Assembly: GCA_023140195.1 (NCBI GenBank)
Contig: JAGLME010000045.1
Coordinates: forward strand, 1 to 42,978
From: Thermoplasmata archaeon
Lineage (GTDB): Archaea; Thermoplasmatota; Thermoplasmata; RBG-16-68-12; SOIM01
Direction: 5' to 3'
DNA: 42,978 nucleotides
The notes beneath the pieces were generated by a model. The model had not been told where the DNA came from. It saw only the letters and a list, made by a program, of their open reading frames with translations, and searched no databases. Shown here in pieces: positions 1 through 8,924 of this stretch. The translations under genes were made by a program, and so were the position numbers. How positions within the stretch are numbered: position 1 is the stretch's first letter; each line of letters opens with the position of its first letter.

Positions 1-2
1 AC

Positions 3-62
3 GAGGGTAACGGAAACGGTGGCTTGACAGGACAGGACCGCAAGGACGTCTACGGCTTCTAA
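3..62 (+). CDS. C-terminal end of an unidentified protein (partial)
   Basis: The third plus-strand frame is open from the window edge to a TAA at 60-62 and reads as 19 residues rich in Gly and Asn, then a charged end finishing in DVYGF. It is followed by a T-rich stretch, as expected after a gene end. The fragment is too short for family assignment. It may equally be a chance open frame; the only support is that it is open from the edge and is followed by a plausible terminator. Confidence 0.3.
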   Translation, partial: EGNGNGGLTGQDRKDVYGF

Positions 63-78
63 GCTGAAGTTGTCTAAC

Positions 79-118
79 GCCAAAAACCAAAAACCAACCT
101 TCTTCCCTTTTTTCTATA
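79..118. terminator. T-rich bidirectional termination region
   Basis: Two A5 runs at 82-86 and 89-93 give oligo-T on the minus strand, downstream of the 2854-residue gene. A T6 run at 108-113 inside a pyrimidine-rich stretch gives oligo-T on the plus strand, downstream of the fragment ending at 62. Archaeal RNA polymerase terminates on oligo-T tracts. No strong hairpin was seen. The rest of 120-250 shows nothing further. Confidence 0.35.
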
Positions 119-250
119 TTTTCATTCTTCCATTCTTCCACAATCGTGTTCTATCGAGCATACTGGAAAATGTGCATTTGGACTACTGTCCCTCACAGCC
201 ATGGCTAGAACTAGACGCGAGTACAACAATCGATAGCAGAGGCGAGGCCT

Positions 251-3200
251 CTACTTCTTGATCCTTCGGACAGGCTTCTTAAGTTTCGGAGGGGCAGTTT
301 TTTCAAGCTCTTCTACGTTGTCCACTTCATCTCCGACATCTTCTGATTCGGCTTCTTCTTCCGGTTCCACGGCCTCTTCAGGTTCCGTTTCCTCTTCGGG
401 AGACTCAACCTCTTCCGGCTTTCCCCATCCATCTTCCTCTTCCGGGGATTCTTCCCCTTCGGCCTCGCGCTCCTCGTCCATCTCCTTCCTGACCTCTTCG
501 GCAATCAGTTCATCTTCCGCTGTCTCCCTCCTCCTTCTCCACATCCAGAAGAACAGGAGTGTCGCCACGACTACCAGGATTACTGCCAGAACGACCAGGA
601 TGAGCCCGGTGATGTCGTCCGCAGGTTCCGTCTCGATCTCGCCACTTACTTCATAGCTATCAAAGAGCAGGAGCATGTCATATGCCGTAACATTGATGGT
701 AACGTCACCGGGACTGAAGCCACCTGTGTCCCAGGCGTAGCTCCATGTTCCATCGGCAGGATTGTAGCTGCTGGTTATGTCGATCTGAGACCCACTGCCG
801 ATCTGTATCAGAATGGACTGGATCCCGGAGTCGTCGACAGCCGTTCCAGTGATGACAACCTCATCTCCCTGCGTGATCGTGAATCCGTTCAAAGGATAGG
901 TGATAGTGACGGTCGGAGGCTCAATGTCCAGTGCAGTCGTGAACGACCAGACGTACGGGGAACTCATCAAGTTGCCGTCGGTGTCCAAGACGTTGGAGAT
1001 GGTCACGATGTACGTCCTCGCCGGAAGAAGGTTGTCGTCTGGATCGAACGTCAGCGTCTTCAATTGCGAATCATAGGTCAGATTGCCGCTTACAGGGTTC
1101 CCGGTCACCTCTTCGATCACTGTTACATTGTCAATTGTCAGTGTCGTCTCGTTCATGTTATCGTCGAATGTGATGGTAACATTGGTGTCCTGGCGAACAT
1201 CTTCCTCGTCAGAATACGGTGTAGTGTTCACTATGTACGGTGGGGTCGGATCCGGTGTCTTGAACGTGAACACGTGGTCATCGGTCGACGATCCTTCAGG
1301 AGTTCCATCTTTGTCCCCGTCCAAGGGGTTGTCCGCGAGGTCCTTGACCCCGTCAATGTAATCTCCCGAGATGATTATCGAGTAGGTCGTGTCATAGTCC
1401 AGTCCACCATGCGGGGTGAGAATCAAAGTTCTGTTGGCGGTGTACCATACCGAGTCAGCGAAAGGCTCCAATGAATATGTTGACATATTCACCTTGGCCG
1501 CAATGCCAGTAGCGAATGTGAATTCGTTTATCAGCTCACTGAAAGTGATGATTATCTTGGAGTCAATTGAGACGCTTGTCGCTCCATCCAGCGGAGTGTT
1601 GGTGACCACCTGCGGTGGTACATCGTCTATCGCAACCGTCTGGAACACCCAAGAATAATCGTCGGCGGATCCTTCCAGTATGCTGTTCGCATTGCCATCC
1701 AGGGTGTTTCCATTCAGGTCCTTCGCTCCTGATGCAAAGTCACCGGAGAGTGTGATGTCATATGCTTCGTTGTTGAACAACGAGAACGGGTCGATTGTGA
1801 ACGTCTTCGCATCGTTGTCGAATGATGTCTTGCCGAAGCTGTCGATCAACACGGGAGATCCCTGTTCAATAATCGTTAGCGCCGATTTTACAGAGCCCCA
1901 GTCCATTATCTTGTTGAAGGTCAGTACTATGTTGGCGTCCAAAGGTATGTCAACGCCTGTGGGTGATCCAGTGACGGTCGGCGTGGGTTCCGTCATGAAC
2001 GACCAAACGTAATCGTCAAGCGGGGGACCCGTGGGGAACCCGTCCAGATTCCCGTCCAGCATCATGCCGATCTCGCTCTTGGCCAACGATGAATCAATCG
2101 TCACCGTATATGTCTTGGAGAACTCGAAGGTGAAGTTAGATAATGTCAAAATCAGAAGATCTGTCGACCATCCCACACTGAACGGTGTACTGTCCCAGAC
2201 AGATGTTCCGTCGGTCATGCTGAACGACGCCTCAACGGAGGCGGCATTCATTGGCACGTTGAAGGACATGGCTACTTCGGTCTTCACGCTGACGTTCATC
2301 TTACCCGGAGACGGCGTCGTGGACATCACCGACGGTAAGTTGGCGGTCCTGAATGTCCAGCAGTAGGTGTCTGTCGGGTGCATCTCCGAGACGTTGTTGC
2401 CATTCCCGTCGAAGTAGAACCCTTCGGTGTCCAATGCGATGCTTGCGTTGATGCATGCTTGGTATGTGGTTCCGGCGTTCAAGGGTGCAAATATGTTCTC
2501 GAACGTGAAATTACGTGTGATTGGGTCATATGACGTAAATCCAACAATCTTGGCGCCCGAAACTAACTCTCTCAATGAAAAGGCGAAAGTGACATTTGGC
2601 TCGACCATATCCTTGCTGAACTTGGCCCAAACAGTGACATTTGTCAACTTGTCCGAACCAACCGGTCCCCATTCTTCCAGAATCGGCTTGATGCAGACCG
2701 TTACGTCGACAGTTGTCGTTGAGATGTCCCAGTTCCCAGACAGATCAGTCACGTTCAGCTCAATCAGGAAACTTCCTCCCACGTTGAACTGATGGGATAT
2801 TGTCATTCCTTGAAGGAATATCGGTGCAGTTCCGTCAAAGAAGGTCCAGTTGAAGGTCAGGTCATTGATCGGGTTGTCGTCAGTGGTGGCGCTGGCGTCA
2901 AGTGTCACAAAATCGCCGGCACATACAGCATGGTTCGGTCCTGCGTTGGCTATCGGTGGAGAATCAAAAGATACGTTGACATCCATTGTGTCGGACGCCG
3001 AATTGAGAGCCTCATCAGTGACCGTCAAGGTGACCATGTACGTACCAATAGTCAGGAACTCGTTATATAGCGGATTCATGCCCCACAGGGTGGACAAGTT
3101 GGTGCCGTTCCAGAAGTCCCAAGTGAAGTTGAGATTGGCCTGCACGGTAACGTTGTCGTAAGAGGCCGATCCGTCGAACGTTATGTTCTGACCAATCGAT

Positions 3201-6200
3201 ATATTCTGGTCAGGTCCAGCATCAACGACGGGGGGATTAACGTCCGCACCTAGGACATCCAGGCACAAGGTGTCACTGTCCGTGAAATTAGCCGCGTCGT
3301 AGACCGTCAGGTTTGTGCAAAATGTGCCTGTGAAGTTGAACCAGATCTGTGGTGTGGTGGCGTTCTGTATGTCCGGTCCTTCGTAAGGAGGTTGGGGAGC
3401 TCCGTTGTCGACCAATATCTCCCAGTATATTATCCCCACATTGTCCGTCGAGTTGACCCCGCTGAAGACCACTGGCATTGGAGCCACAAGGGTCGATGAA
3501 GGTGGCCAGCTGTTGAGAACGGCGGTCGGAGGCTCCTTGTCCAGTGTCTGTGTATGGAATGAGAATACGTAATCATCGGCGGGAGATCCGTTCTCTTTCC
3601 CGTTCCTGTTACCGTCCAGATGCAGACCCAGCAGGTCCTGTGCCAGTCCCCTGACCTTCACCGTGTAATGCCTGTCCTTCTCCATCAGGCACAGTGGCAG
3701 TTGATTTAGGCACAGCGTCAGAACAGTGTAGTTGTCCTCCCACCAGAAGTCGAAAGGCGTGTTCGGAGCCATTGGGTTGTCGCTGTAGACGGTTGTGGCA
3801 CCTATGACCGAATTGTTGTCCATGGGTTTGGAGAAGTAGATCTTGACGAGCTCATTTATGGGAACCTCCTGCTGACCGGACACAGGGTATGTCTTCTCTA
3901 TCATCGGCAGTGTGACGTCCCTGCACATGGTCACGATGACCTGCCGGCTCTCGGTCATCAGAGCTTGAGGCGAGGCGCAACCTATGTCGATGTTCTTCTT
4001 CGCCTTTATTGAGTGGGGTGTGTAGTAGACCTTGTCGCCTGGATCATCCCCGAAATGGTTACCGTTCTTGTCCGATTCGATGAACTCCGTCACTATGATC
4101 CAATTCAATTCCCCTTTGTCATCCGTAACGAGGGTCCTGGTATCTCCGTTCCTTGCACTCTCGAAGTACTCGATATTCCCGGTGTCTGGTAGCGACATGT
4201 TGGTCGCCCCCACCAGTAGGTCAAGGTCTCCGTCTCCGTTGTAGTCCACGACGGTTACCGATGAGAAGCCACCCACAAGTATGGGATTGAGGCCCGATCT
4301 GTTCGCATAGAAAGGTCCTCCCCAGAGAAGTGTCCCGTTCTCGCAGCTCAGAAAGAGGCTTACTTGGCCCATGGATGCAAGTAACAGGTCACGTTCTCCA
4401 TCATCGTTCCAGTCCACAACATGCGGAATGACAGCCATGAACGACCTCGCTGGTGTCCCGTCGGTCATTCTGGCGATGCCTCCGTCCGTGAAGTCGTCGA
4501 AGGTTCCGGACACTCTGTGGAAGATGTTCACAATGCCTGTTCCATCACCAACAACCAGGTCCCAGAAACCGTCCCCGTTCCAGTCACCAATGGCGGGTGC
4601 TGCCTTTCCGACGCCACTGACATTCACATATCCCAGGAATTGACCCATTCCATCAACGAGATTGAAGAAACTGTAGAACTCTAGGTTCGTTCCGTTTCTC
4701 TTGTACCAATAGAGTCGTCCCTGACTATCTCCAATGACCACATCCGGTTCACCATCAAAGTCGAGGTCGTACACGTAAGGTCTGGCCATGCCCATGCCCG
4801 TGATGGACCCCCTGAGCAGAGTGACTGGCGGGGTCTGGTAGGTGTTGTCTCCCTGGTTCCGGTACCATTGGACATCCCCGTCGTTCTCACCGATCAGCAG
4901 GTCATCGAATCCATCCTCGTCCCAGTCCACAACCGTTGGTGCTGGACCTGCGGTCGTGGCAAGCGGAGCGAATGCCGACGATAGATGACCCATGAAAGCG
5001 AGCCCGTCCCTTTCGATAGTGATGGTCGTATCAGGTACATAGAATCCGCTTCTGTCCACGACCTTGACATCCAGGAACCACTGCGTTTCCAGTACTGATT
5101 CATCGTCCCCGTAGTAGGTCAAAGTCCGATCGAAGATCGTGTTAAGTGCGATCGCATGGCCTTTGTTGGTGACATTGAAGCTCGTGACATATGCGTCAAT
5201 CGTGCTGTTGACGATGTAGGGTGTGGAGTTGTCAGCATATACGCCAATCCCGCCCGTGATCAGGCAGTTGTCTATATATGGCTTGGAGTTGTTGGTCGCC
5301 TTGACTCCGGATCCGTTGCCACCAGTCATACTCAAGCCCACGCTCCCATCCCCTGCGATTATGACATTACTGATGATCGAGGTTGTGGAGTTGTTGACCG
5401 CATACACACCGCTTCCGCCTGCTCCGCCAATACTGAGGAAGGGGTCCGTGGCCGCTTCCGCCGCGCCTCCTACCCCTCCGATTATGACATTGTCATTGAT
5501 GTAACCGGTCGAGTTGTCCAGGTATATCCCGTGACCGCCTTGGCCACCGTAGATATCCATCCCAGGTGTCGCGACGCCCAAGCCGCCAGTACCTCCGCTG
5601 ATGTTCTTGTTGTCTGAGATTACGGCGTTCGACCTGAGCAGATATATGCCCACGCCTCCCATTTCTCCAGTTCCGGCCGTCCTGTTACCGTCTCCTCCTT
5701 TGATCATGACATTGTTGACGATTTGGGGGGATGAATCCTTCGCATAGATCCCGATCCCGCCCTTGTAACCCTGCAACGAACCGTGGTAGCCAATACCCTG
5801 CGGACAGGCGTTGTTGGACACCTTTAGGTCCCCGCCAAGGATATTTGAGAGATTCCCCTTCAGAGTGAGAGTTCCATCCCCGACGTTCTCATAATAGAGC
5901 ACCCTGCCAGACAATTCCCCGACCAGTATGTCCATATCACCGTCTGCATTCCAATCGTCCACATATGGACAGGCGTAAGCGCTAACCCTCAACGGGCTTC
6001 CATCGGCCATGAGATTCCCTGATACCGTGAAGTTGAATTTGTCCCCGAGGACGTTGTTCCTCTTCCAGAAGTACAGGTATCCGAACGAATCACCCACTAT
6101 CAGATCGTCCAGCATGTCTCCGTCCCAGTCTGCAATCGCGGGCGCGGCGCTCATACCCGGCGTTCTGATGTTCCGGCCGGTGAGGTTGTGCGCCCTTCCA

Positions 6201-8815
6201 TGGGATGAGAACGTCTCGTCACCGTCGTTTGTGAAAAGCCAGACAAAGCCGTTGGTCTCACCGATCACTAGGTCGGCGCGGTCGTCATTGTCCCAATCCG
6301 TGGAGCTTATGGCCGCCATGCCGGAACCAACCTGTCCTACCTTGATGTCACGTGGCTCACCAGATCCCCTGAGGATCTCCATGAACTCCAAGACCGGGCT
6401 TCCACCAGTGCCAGTTCCCCTGAAGAACCAGACATCCCCGTTCTTGTCACCTATTATCAGATCGAGGACACCATCTCCATCAAAATCTACCGGGAAAGGT
6501 GATGCCCATGGCAAGAGGTAAAGGTCTTTGGTCCCGTTCTTCATCTGGATCATCTGGAAGTTGTCCGTACCGTCGTTCCTGTAGTACTTGATGTATCCGC
6601 CCAAGCCTCCCACTATCAGGTCCTGGTATCCGTCCGAATTCCAGTCCACTGCTCGTGCGTTGATCTCGACACCCGGGCTGCTGAGGAGCTGGGTCGGCGG
6701 ACCGAATAGGTTCGCTATCGACCTCATCCAGAGGTATGCTCCCGTCTCATTGCTCGTGACAAGGTCCTGTCTTGTATCTCCGTCCCAGTCCACCATCCAA
6801 GGCATCATGTTGTTTCCGTAATGGTAAATATCTGTTGCGACGCTTGCGTTATTCCACTGGACATAGCTAGAGTAAGTGAATGAGATGTTGCCCACTCCAC
6901 CGGGGGGTTCGTTGTTCTCGTAGTACCTCACGTCACCCCAGAAGTTCCCGACTATCAGATCGTCATCCCCATCCCCGTTCCAGTCAAGGAAGAACGGTGC
7001 GGATTTTGAGCCAGGGTCGAGAGGGGTGAAAGGTCCTTCTGTGATGCGCCCTCTTCCCGTGAACGTGTTGTCGCCATTGTTGGTCAGGTAGAAGATGTGG
7101 CCGCTCAACGTGGTTCCACAGAATATATCCTGGTCTCCGTCCTGGTCCCAATCCGTAATAAACGGATTGCAGTACGAGCCGATGATGTTCCCGATCGAGG
7201 TCACCGGTGTTTCGTTTGTCAGGAATCCCATATCATGGAAGAAGCCGTTGCCCAGGTTCCGGAAATACTGCACGTTCCCCCAGGCGTTCCCTACCAGTAG
7301 ATCGTCCAGTCCATCGTAGTCGATATCTCCCCAGGCAGGATTGGCATTGGATCCAACGTCCACGTCCGCGCCCGTGTCCAGTCTCACTCTTCCAAGGTCT
7401 TTGAAGACGCTCTCGCCTCGGTTCTGGAAGTAGCTTACCTTTCCATCCATGTCGCCCACAAGAAGGTCCTTTCCGCTGGCGCTTGCAATGACGTTCCTGT
7501 AGATGCCTGGTTTGGCTCCATCATAGGTGTAGATGCCATATCTGTTGTTGGTTATGACATTGTCCTTGATCAGCGGTTCACCGCCCTTCACATAGATTCC
7601 TGCGATGTTGCCAGAGATGGGGTTGTTGTTGACCACCCAAGGGCTGGATTGATCCAGTGATATCCCCAGCTGATTGTTGAGGATCGCATTGCTGGAGATA
7701 TTGCCCGCAGAGTCCTTCTTAAGGTATATGCCCTCGGCGTCGTTGAATGCGATATAGTTGTTCATTATCAGCGGGTCTGCGTTCTCCACGAATATACCTG
7801 GATAGAGCCCACTTTCCTTGTTGTTGTATGCGATAGTGTTGTTGGCGATAGTTGGCTGAGGGCACCCTTCTGTAACCTTGCAATCAAAAAGCCTAATTCC
7901 GTTCCTGGTGTTATTTGTGATAAGATTATGATGTATCGTCGGTCCAGCGGCCCGAATCCATATTCCAGCATCACCATTCCTTGAGATGTTGTTGTCAGTC
8001 ACGAGCACGTCGGCCCGCACGTTGATGACCATTCCCATATCCCTGTTGAAGGTGATCGTGTTGTTAGAGATCTTCCCTTCAGCGAACAGTGCGAGCAGGT
8101 GAATGCCATCATCGATGTTGTTCTGAATGATATTGTCTTTGATGGTCGGATTGACCCTGCTGACGCCGTATATCCCATCGTACATGTTCCATTCGATGGT
8201 GTTGTTCTGGATCAGCGGCTCTCCGCCAGCCTCCGCCCAGATACCGAAGTTGTTGTAGTGCAAGGTGCTGTTACGGATTATTGGACTGGAAGCATAGGAC
8301 ACTATCCCCTCCTGGGACATGTTGTGAATCTCACAGTTCTCCACTATTATGTTCGAATCTTCAAGATAGAGCCCCGTGGTTCCGTATCCGATCTCCGTGT
8401 AGGAAACCTTGCTGGCCGTGTCATTGCTTGTGGCGTTGTAGTAGATCGTCCCCCAATCACCAGGGAACTCCTTGCCGGACTGAACCCGGGGGTAGACCGT
8501 GATGGGCTTCATCGGTGTACCGTCCAGAATGAATGTGCCGTTGACAAATATGTTCAGAGGCCCCAAGCTGGCTACTACCTCGAATAGGATATCGGCACCC
8601 GCCTCCACATACACAGCGGCGTTCTCGGTGATGGTCACGTTCGAAGTGATGAAGTGGTTGCCCGTTCCGCTCCAGGTCTCATTGACGCTGATCACTCCGC
8701 CATGGTTGACTGCCCTAACCTCCCTTGTGGGAAAATCCGTAATAACATACACACTGGTCAGAAGAGAAACCACTATTAGCAAGCTCATTGCCCTTGCCCA
8801 CGGTTTTGGTATCAT
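251..8815 (-). CDS. Giant cell-surface protein: beta-helix, VCBS/FG-GAP, PKD and Ig-like repeats with C-terminal membrane anchor
   Basis: This 2854-residue protein begins with a signal-like segment (about 1-35, basic then hydrophobic). A right-handed beta-helix region of short repeated N-N-x-I turns covers about 50-445. Aspartate-rich VCBS/FG-GAP units with a DWDGDGxDDLIVG theme follow (about 446-975), then a second, glycine-rich beta-helix (about 1005-1220) and a second VCBS block (about 1295-1540). After that come about six Ig-like domains of SbsA/Big_5 type, two PKD-like domains (about 1862-2040) and a last Ig-like domain (about 2632-2708). One membrane segment (2735-2759) is followed by RRRR and a 95-residue, strongly acidic cytosolic tail ending in a basic KKPVRRIKK. 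The architecture suggests a calcium-binding adhesin or S-layer-associated surface protein; the specific role is unknown. The start is supported by a GGGGGAG ribosome-binding site six bases upstream. Confidence 0.88.
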   Translation of the reverse strand: MIPKPWARAMSLLIVVSLLTSVYVITDFPTREVRAVNHGGVISVNETWSGTGNHFITSNVTITENAAVYVEAGADILFEVVASLGPLNIFVNGTFILDGTPMKPITVYPRVQSGKEFPGDWGTIYYNATSNDTASKVSYTEIGYGTTGLYLEDSNIIVENCEIHNMSQEGIVSYASSPIIRNSTLHYNNFGIWAEAGGEPLIQNNTIEWNMYDGIYGVSRVNPTIKDNIIQNNIDDGIHLLALFAEGKISNNTITFNRDMGMVINVRADVLVTDNNISRNGDAGIWIRAAGPTIHHNLITNNTRNGIRLFDCKVTEGCPQPTIANNTIAYNNKESGLYPGIFVENADPLIMNNYIAFNDAEGIYLKKDSAGNISSNAILNNQLGISLDQSSPWVVNNNPISGNIAGIYVKGGEPLIKDNVITNNRYGIYTYDGAKPGIYRNVIASASGKDLLVGDMDGKVSYFQNRGESVFKDLGRVRLDTGADVDVGSNANPAWGDIDYDGLDDLLVGNAWGNVQYFRNLGNGFFHDMGFLTNETPVTSIGNIIGSYCNPFITDWDQDGDQDIFCGTTLSGHIFYLTNNGDNTFTGRGRITEGPFTPLDPGSKSAPFFLDWNGDGDDDLIVGNFWGDVRYYENNEPPGGVGNISFTYSSYVQWNNASVATDIYHYGNNMMPWMVDWDGDTRQDLVTSNETGAYLWMRSIANLFGPPTQLLSSPGVEINARAVDWNSDGYQDLIVGGLGGYIKYYRNDGTDNFQMIQMKNGTKDLYLLPWASPFPVDFDGDGVLDLIIGDKNGDVWFFRGTGTGGSPVLEFMEILRGSGEPRDIKVGQVGSGMAAISSTDWDNDDRADLVIGETNGFVWLFTNDGDETFSSHGRAHNLTGRNIRTPGMSAAPAIADWDGDMLDDLIVGDSFGYLYFWKRNNVLGDKFNFTVSGNLMADGSPLRVSAYACPYVDDWNADGDMDILVGELSGRVLYYENVGDGTLTLKGNLSNILGGDLKVSNNACPQGIGYHGSLQGYKGGIGIYAKDSSPQIVNNVMIKGGDGNRTAGTGEMGGVGIYLLRSNAVISDNKNISGGTGGLGVATPGMDIYGGQGGHGIYLDNSTGYINDNVIIGGVGGAAEAATDPFLSIGGAGGSGVYAVNNSTTSIISNVIIAGDGSVGLSMTGGNGSGVKATNNSKPYIDNCLITGGIGVYADNSTPYIVNSTIDAYVTSFNVTNKGHAIALNTIFDRTLTYYGDDESVLETQWFLDVKVVDRSGFYVPDTTITIERDGLAFMGHLSSAFAPLATTAGPAPTVVDWDEDGFDDLLIGENDGDVQWYRNQGDNTYQTPPVTLLRGSITGMGMARPYVYDLDFDGEPDVVIGDSQGRLYWYKRNGTNLEFYSFFNLVDGMGQFLGYVNVSGVGKAAPAIGDWNGDGFWDLVVGDGTGIVNIFHRVSGTFDDFTDGGIARMTDGTPARSFMAVIPHVVDWNDDGERDLLLASMGQVSLFLSCENGTLLWGGPFYANRSGLNPILVGGFSSVTVVDYNGDGDLDLLVGATNMSLPDTGNIEYFESARNGDTRTLVTDDKGELNWIIVTEFIESDKNGNHFGDDPGDKVYYTPHSIKAKKNIDIGCASPQALMTESRQVIVTMCRDVTLPMIEKTYPVSGQQEVPINELVKIYFSKPMDNNSVIGATTVYSDNPMAPNTPFDFWWEDNYTVLTLCLNQLPLCLMEKDRHYTVKVRGLAQDLLGLHLDGNRNGKENGSPADDYVFSFHTQTLDKEPPTAVLNSWPPSSTLVAPMPVVFSGVNSTDNVGIIYWEILVDNGAPQPPYEGPDIQNATTPQIWFNFTGTFCTNLTVYDAANFTDSDTLCLDVLGADVNPPVVDAGPDQNISIGQNITFDGSASYDNVTVQANLNFTWDFWNGTNLSTLWGMNPLYNEFLTIGTYMVTLTVTDEALNSASDTMDVNVSFDSPPIANAGPNHAVCAGDFVTLDASATTDDNPINDLTFNWTFFDGTAPIFLQGMTISHQFNVGGSFLIELNVTDLSGNWDISTTTVDVTVCIKPILEEWGPVGSDKLTNVTVWAKFSKDMVEPNVTFAFSLRELVSGAKIVGFTSYDPITRNFTFENIFAPLNAGTTYQACINASIALDTEGFYFDGNGNNVSEMHPTDTYCWTFRTANLPSVMSTTPSPGKMNVSVKTEVAMSFNVPMNAASVEASFSMTDGTSVWDSTPFSVGWSTDLLILTLSNFTFEFSKTYTVTIDSSLAKSEIGMMLDGNLDGFPTGPPLDDYVWSFMTEPTPTVTGSPTGVDIPLDANIVLTFNKIMDWGSVKSALTIIEQGSPVLIDSFGKTSFDNDAKTFTIDPFSLFNNEAYDITLSGDFASGAKDLNGNTLDGNANSILEGSADDYSWVFQTVAIDDVPPQVVTNTPLDGATSVSIDSKIIITFSELINEFTFATGIAAKVNMSTYSLEPFADSVWYTANRTLILTPHGGLDYDTTYSIIISGDYIDGVKDLADNPLDGDKDGTPEGSSTDDHVFTFKTPDPTPPYIVNTTPYSDEEDVRQDTNVTITFDDNMNETTLTIDNVTVIEEVTGNPVSGNLTYDSQLKTLTFDPDDNLLPARTYIVTISNVLDTDGNLMSSPYVWSFTTALDIEPPTVTITYPLNGFTITQGDEVVITGTAVDDSGIQSILIQIGSGSQIDITSSYNPADGTWSYAWDTGGFSPGDVTINVTAYDMLLLFDSYEVSGEIETEPADDITGLILVVLAVILVVVATLLFFWMWRRRRETAEDELIAEEVRKEMDEEREAEGEESPEEEDGWGKPEEVESPEEETEPEEAVEPEEEAESEDVGDEVDNVEELEKTAPPKLKKPVRRIKK

Positions 8816-8821
8816 TTCGCT

Positions 8822-8828
8822 CTCCCCC
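8822..8828 (-). promoter_or_regulatory. Ribosome-binding site of the giant surface protein
   Basis: GGGGGAG on the minus strand lies six bases before the ATG at 8815. It decides this start over downstream ATGs. Confidence 0.6.
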
Positions 8829-8878
8829 TAGACCCACCAAAAGCGACCCGATGACCAGTATCAGATTGTTTTGCTTCA

Positions 8879-8886
8879 ATATATAC
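8879..8886 (-). promoter_or_regulatory. TATA box for the giant surface protein
   Basis: On the minus strand the stretch reads GGTATATATTG. It is about 65 bases upstream of the start and would place transcription initiation near 8855, giving a leader of about 40 bases that contains the ribosome-binding site. This suggests the giant gene can be transcribed independently of the upstream receptor gene. Confidence 0.5.
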
Positions 8887-8924
8887 CTTTGCTTCGTTTC
8901 GTATGGCTAATGAGCAATCCAGTC

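Noticed and set aside
70..261. 63-codon frame at the left
   Set aside because: TTG start without a ribosome-binding site, low-complexity beginning in the terminator region, overlaps the end of the giant gene.
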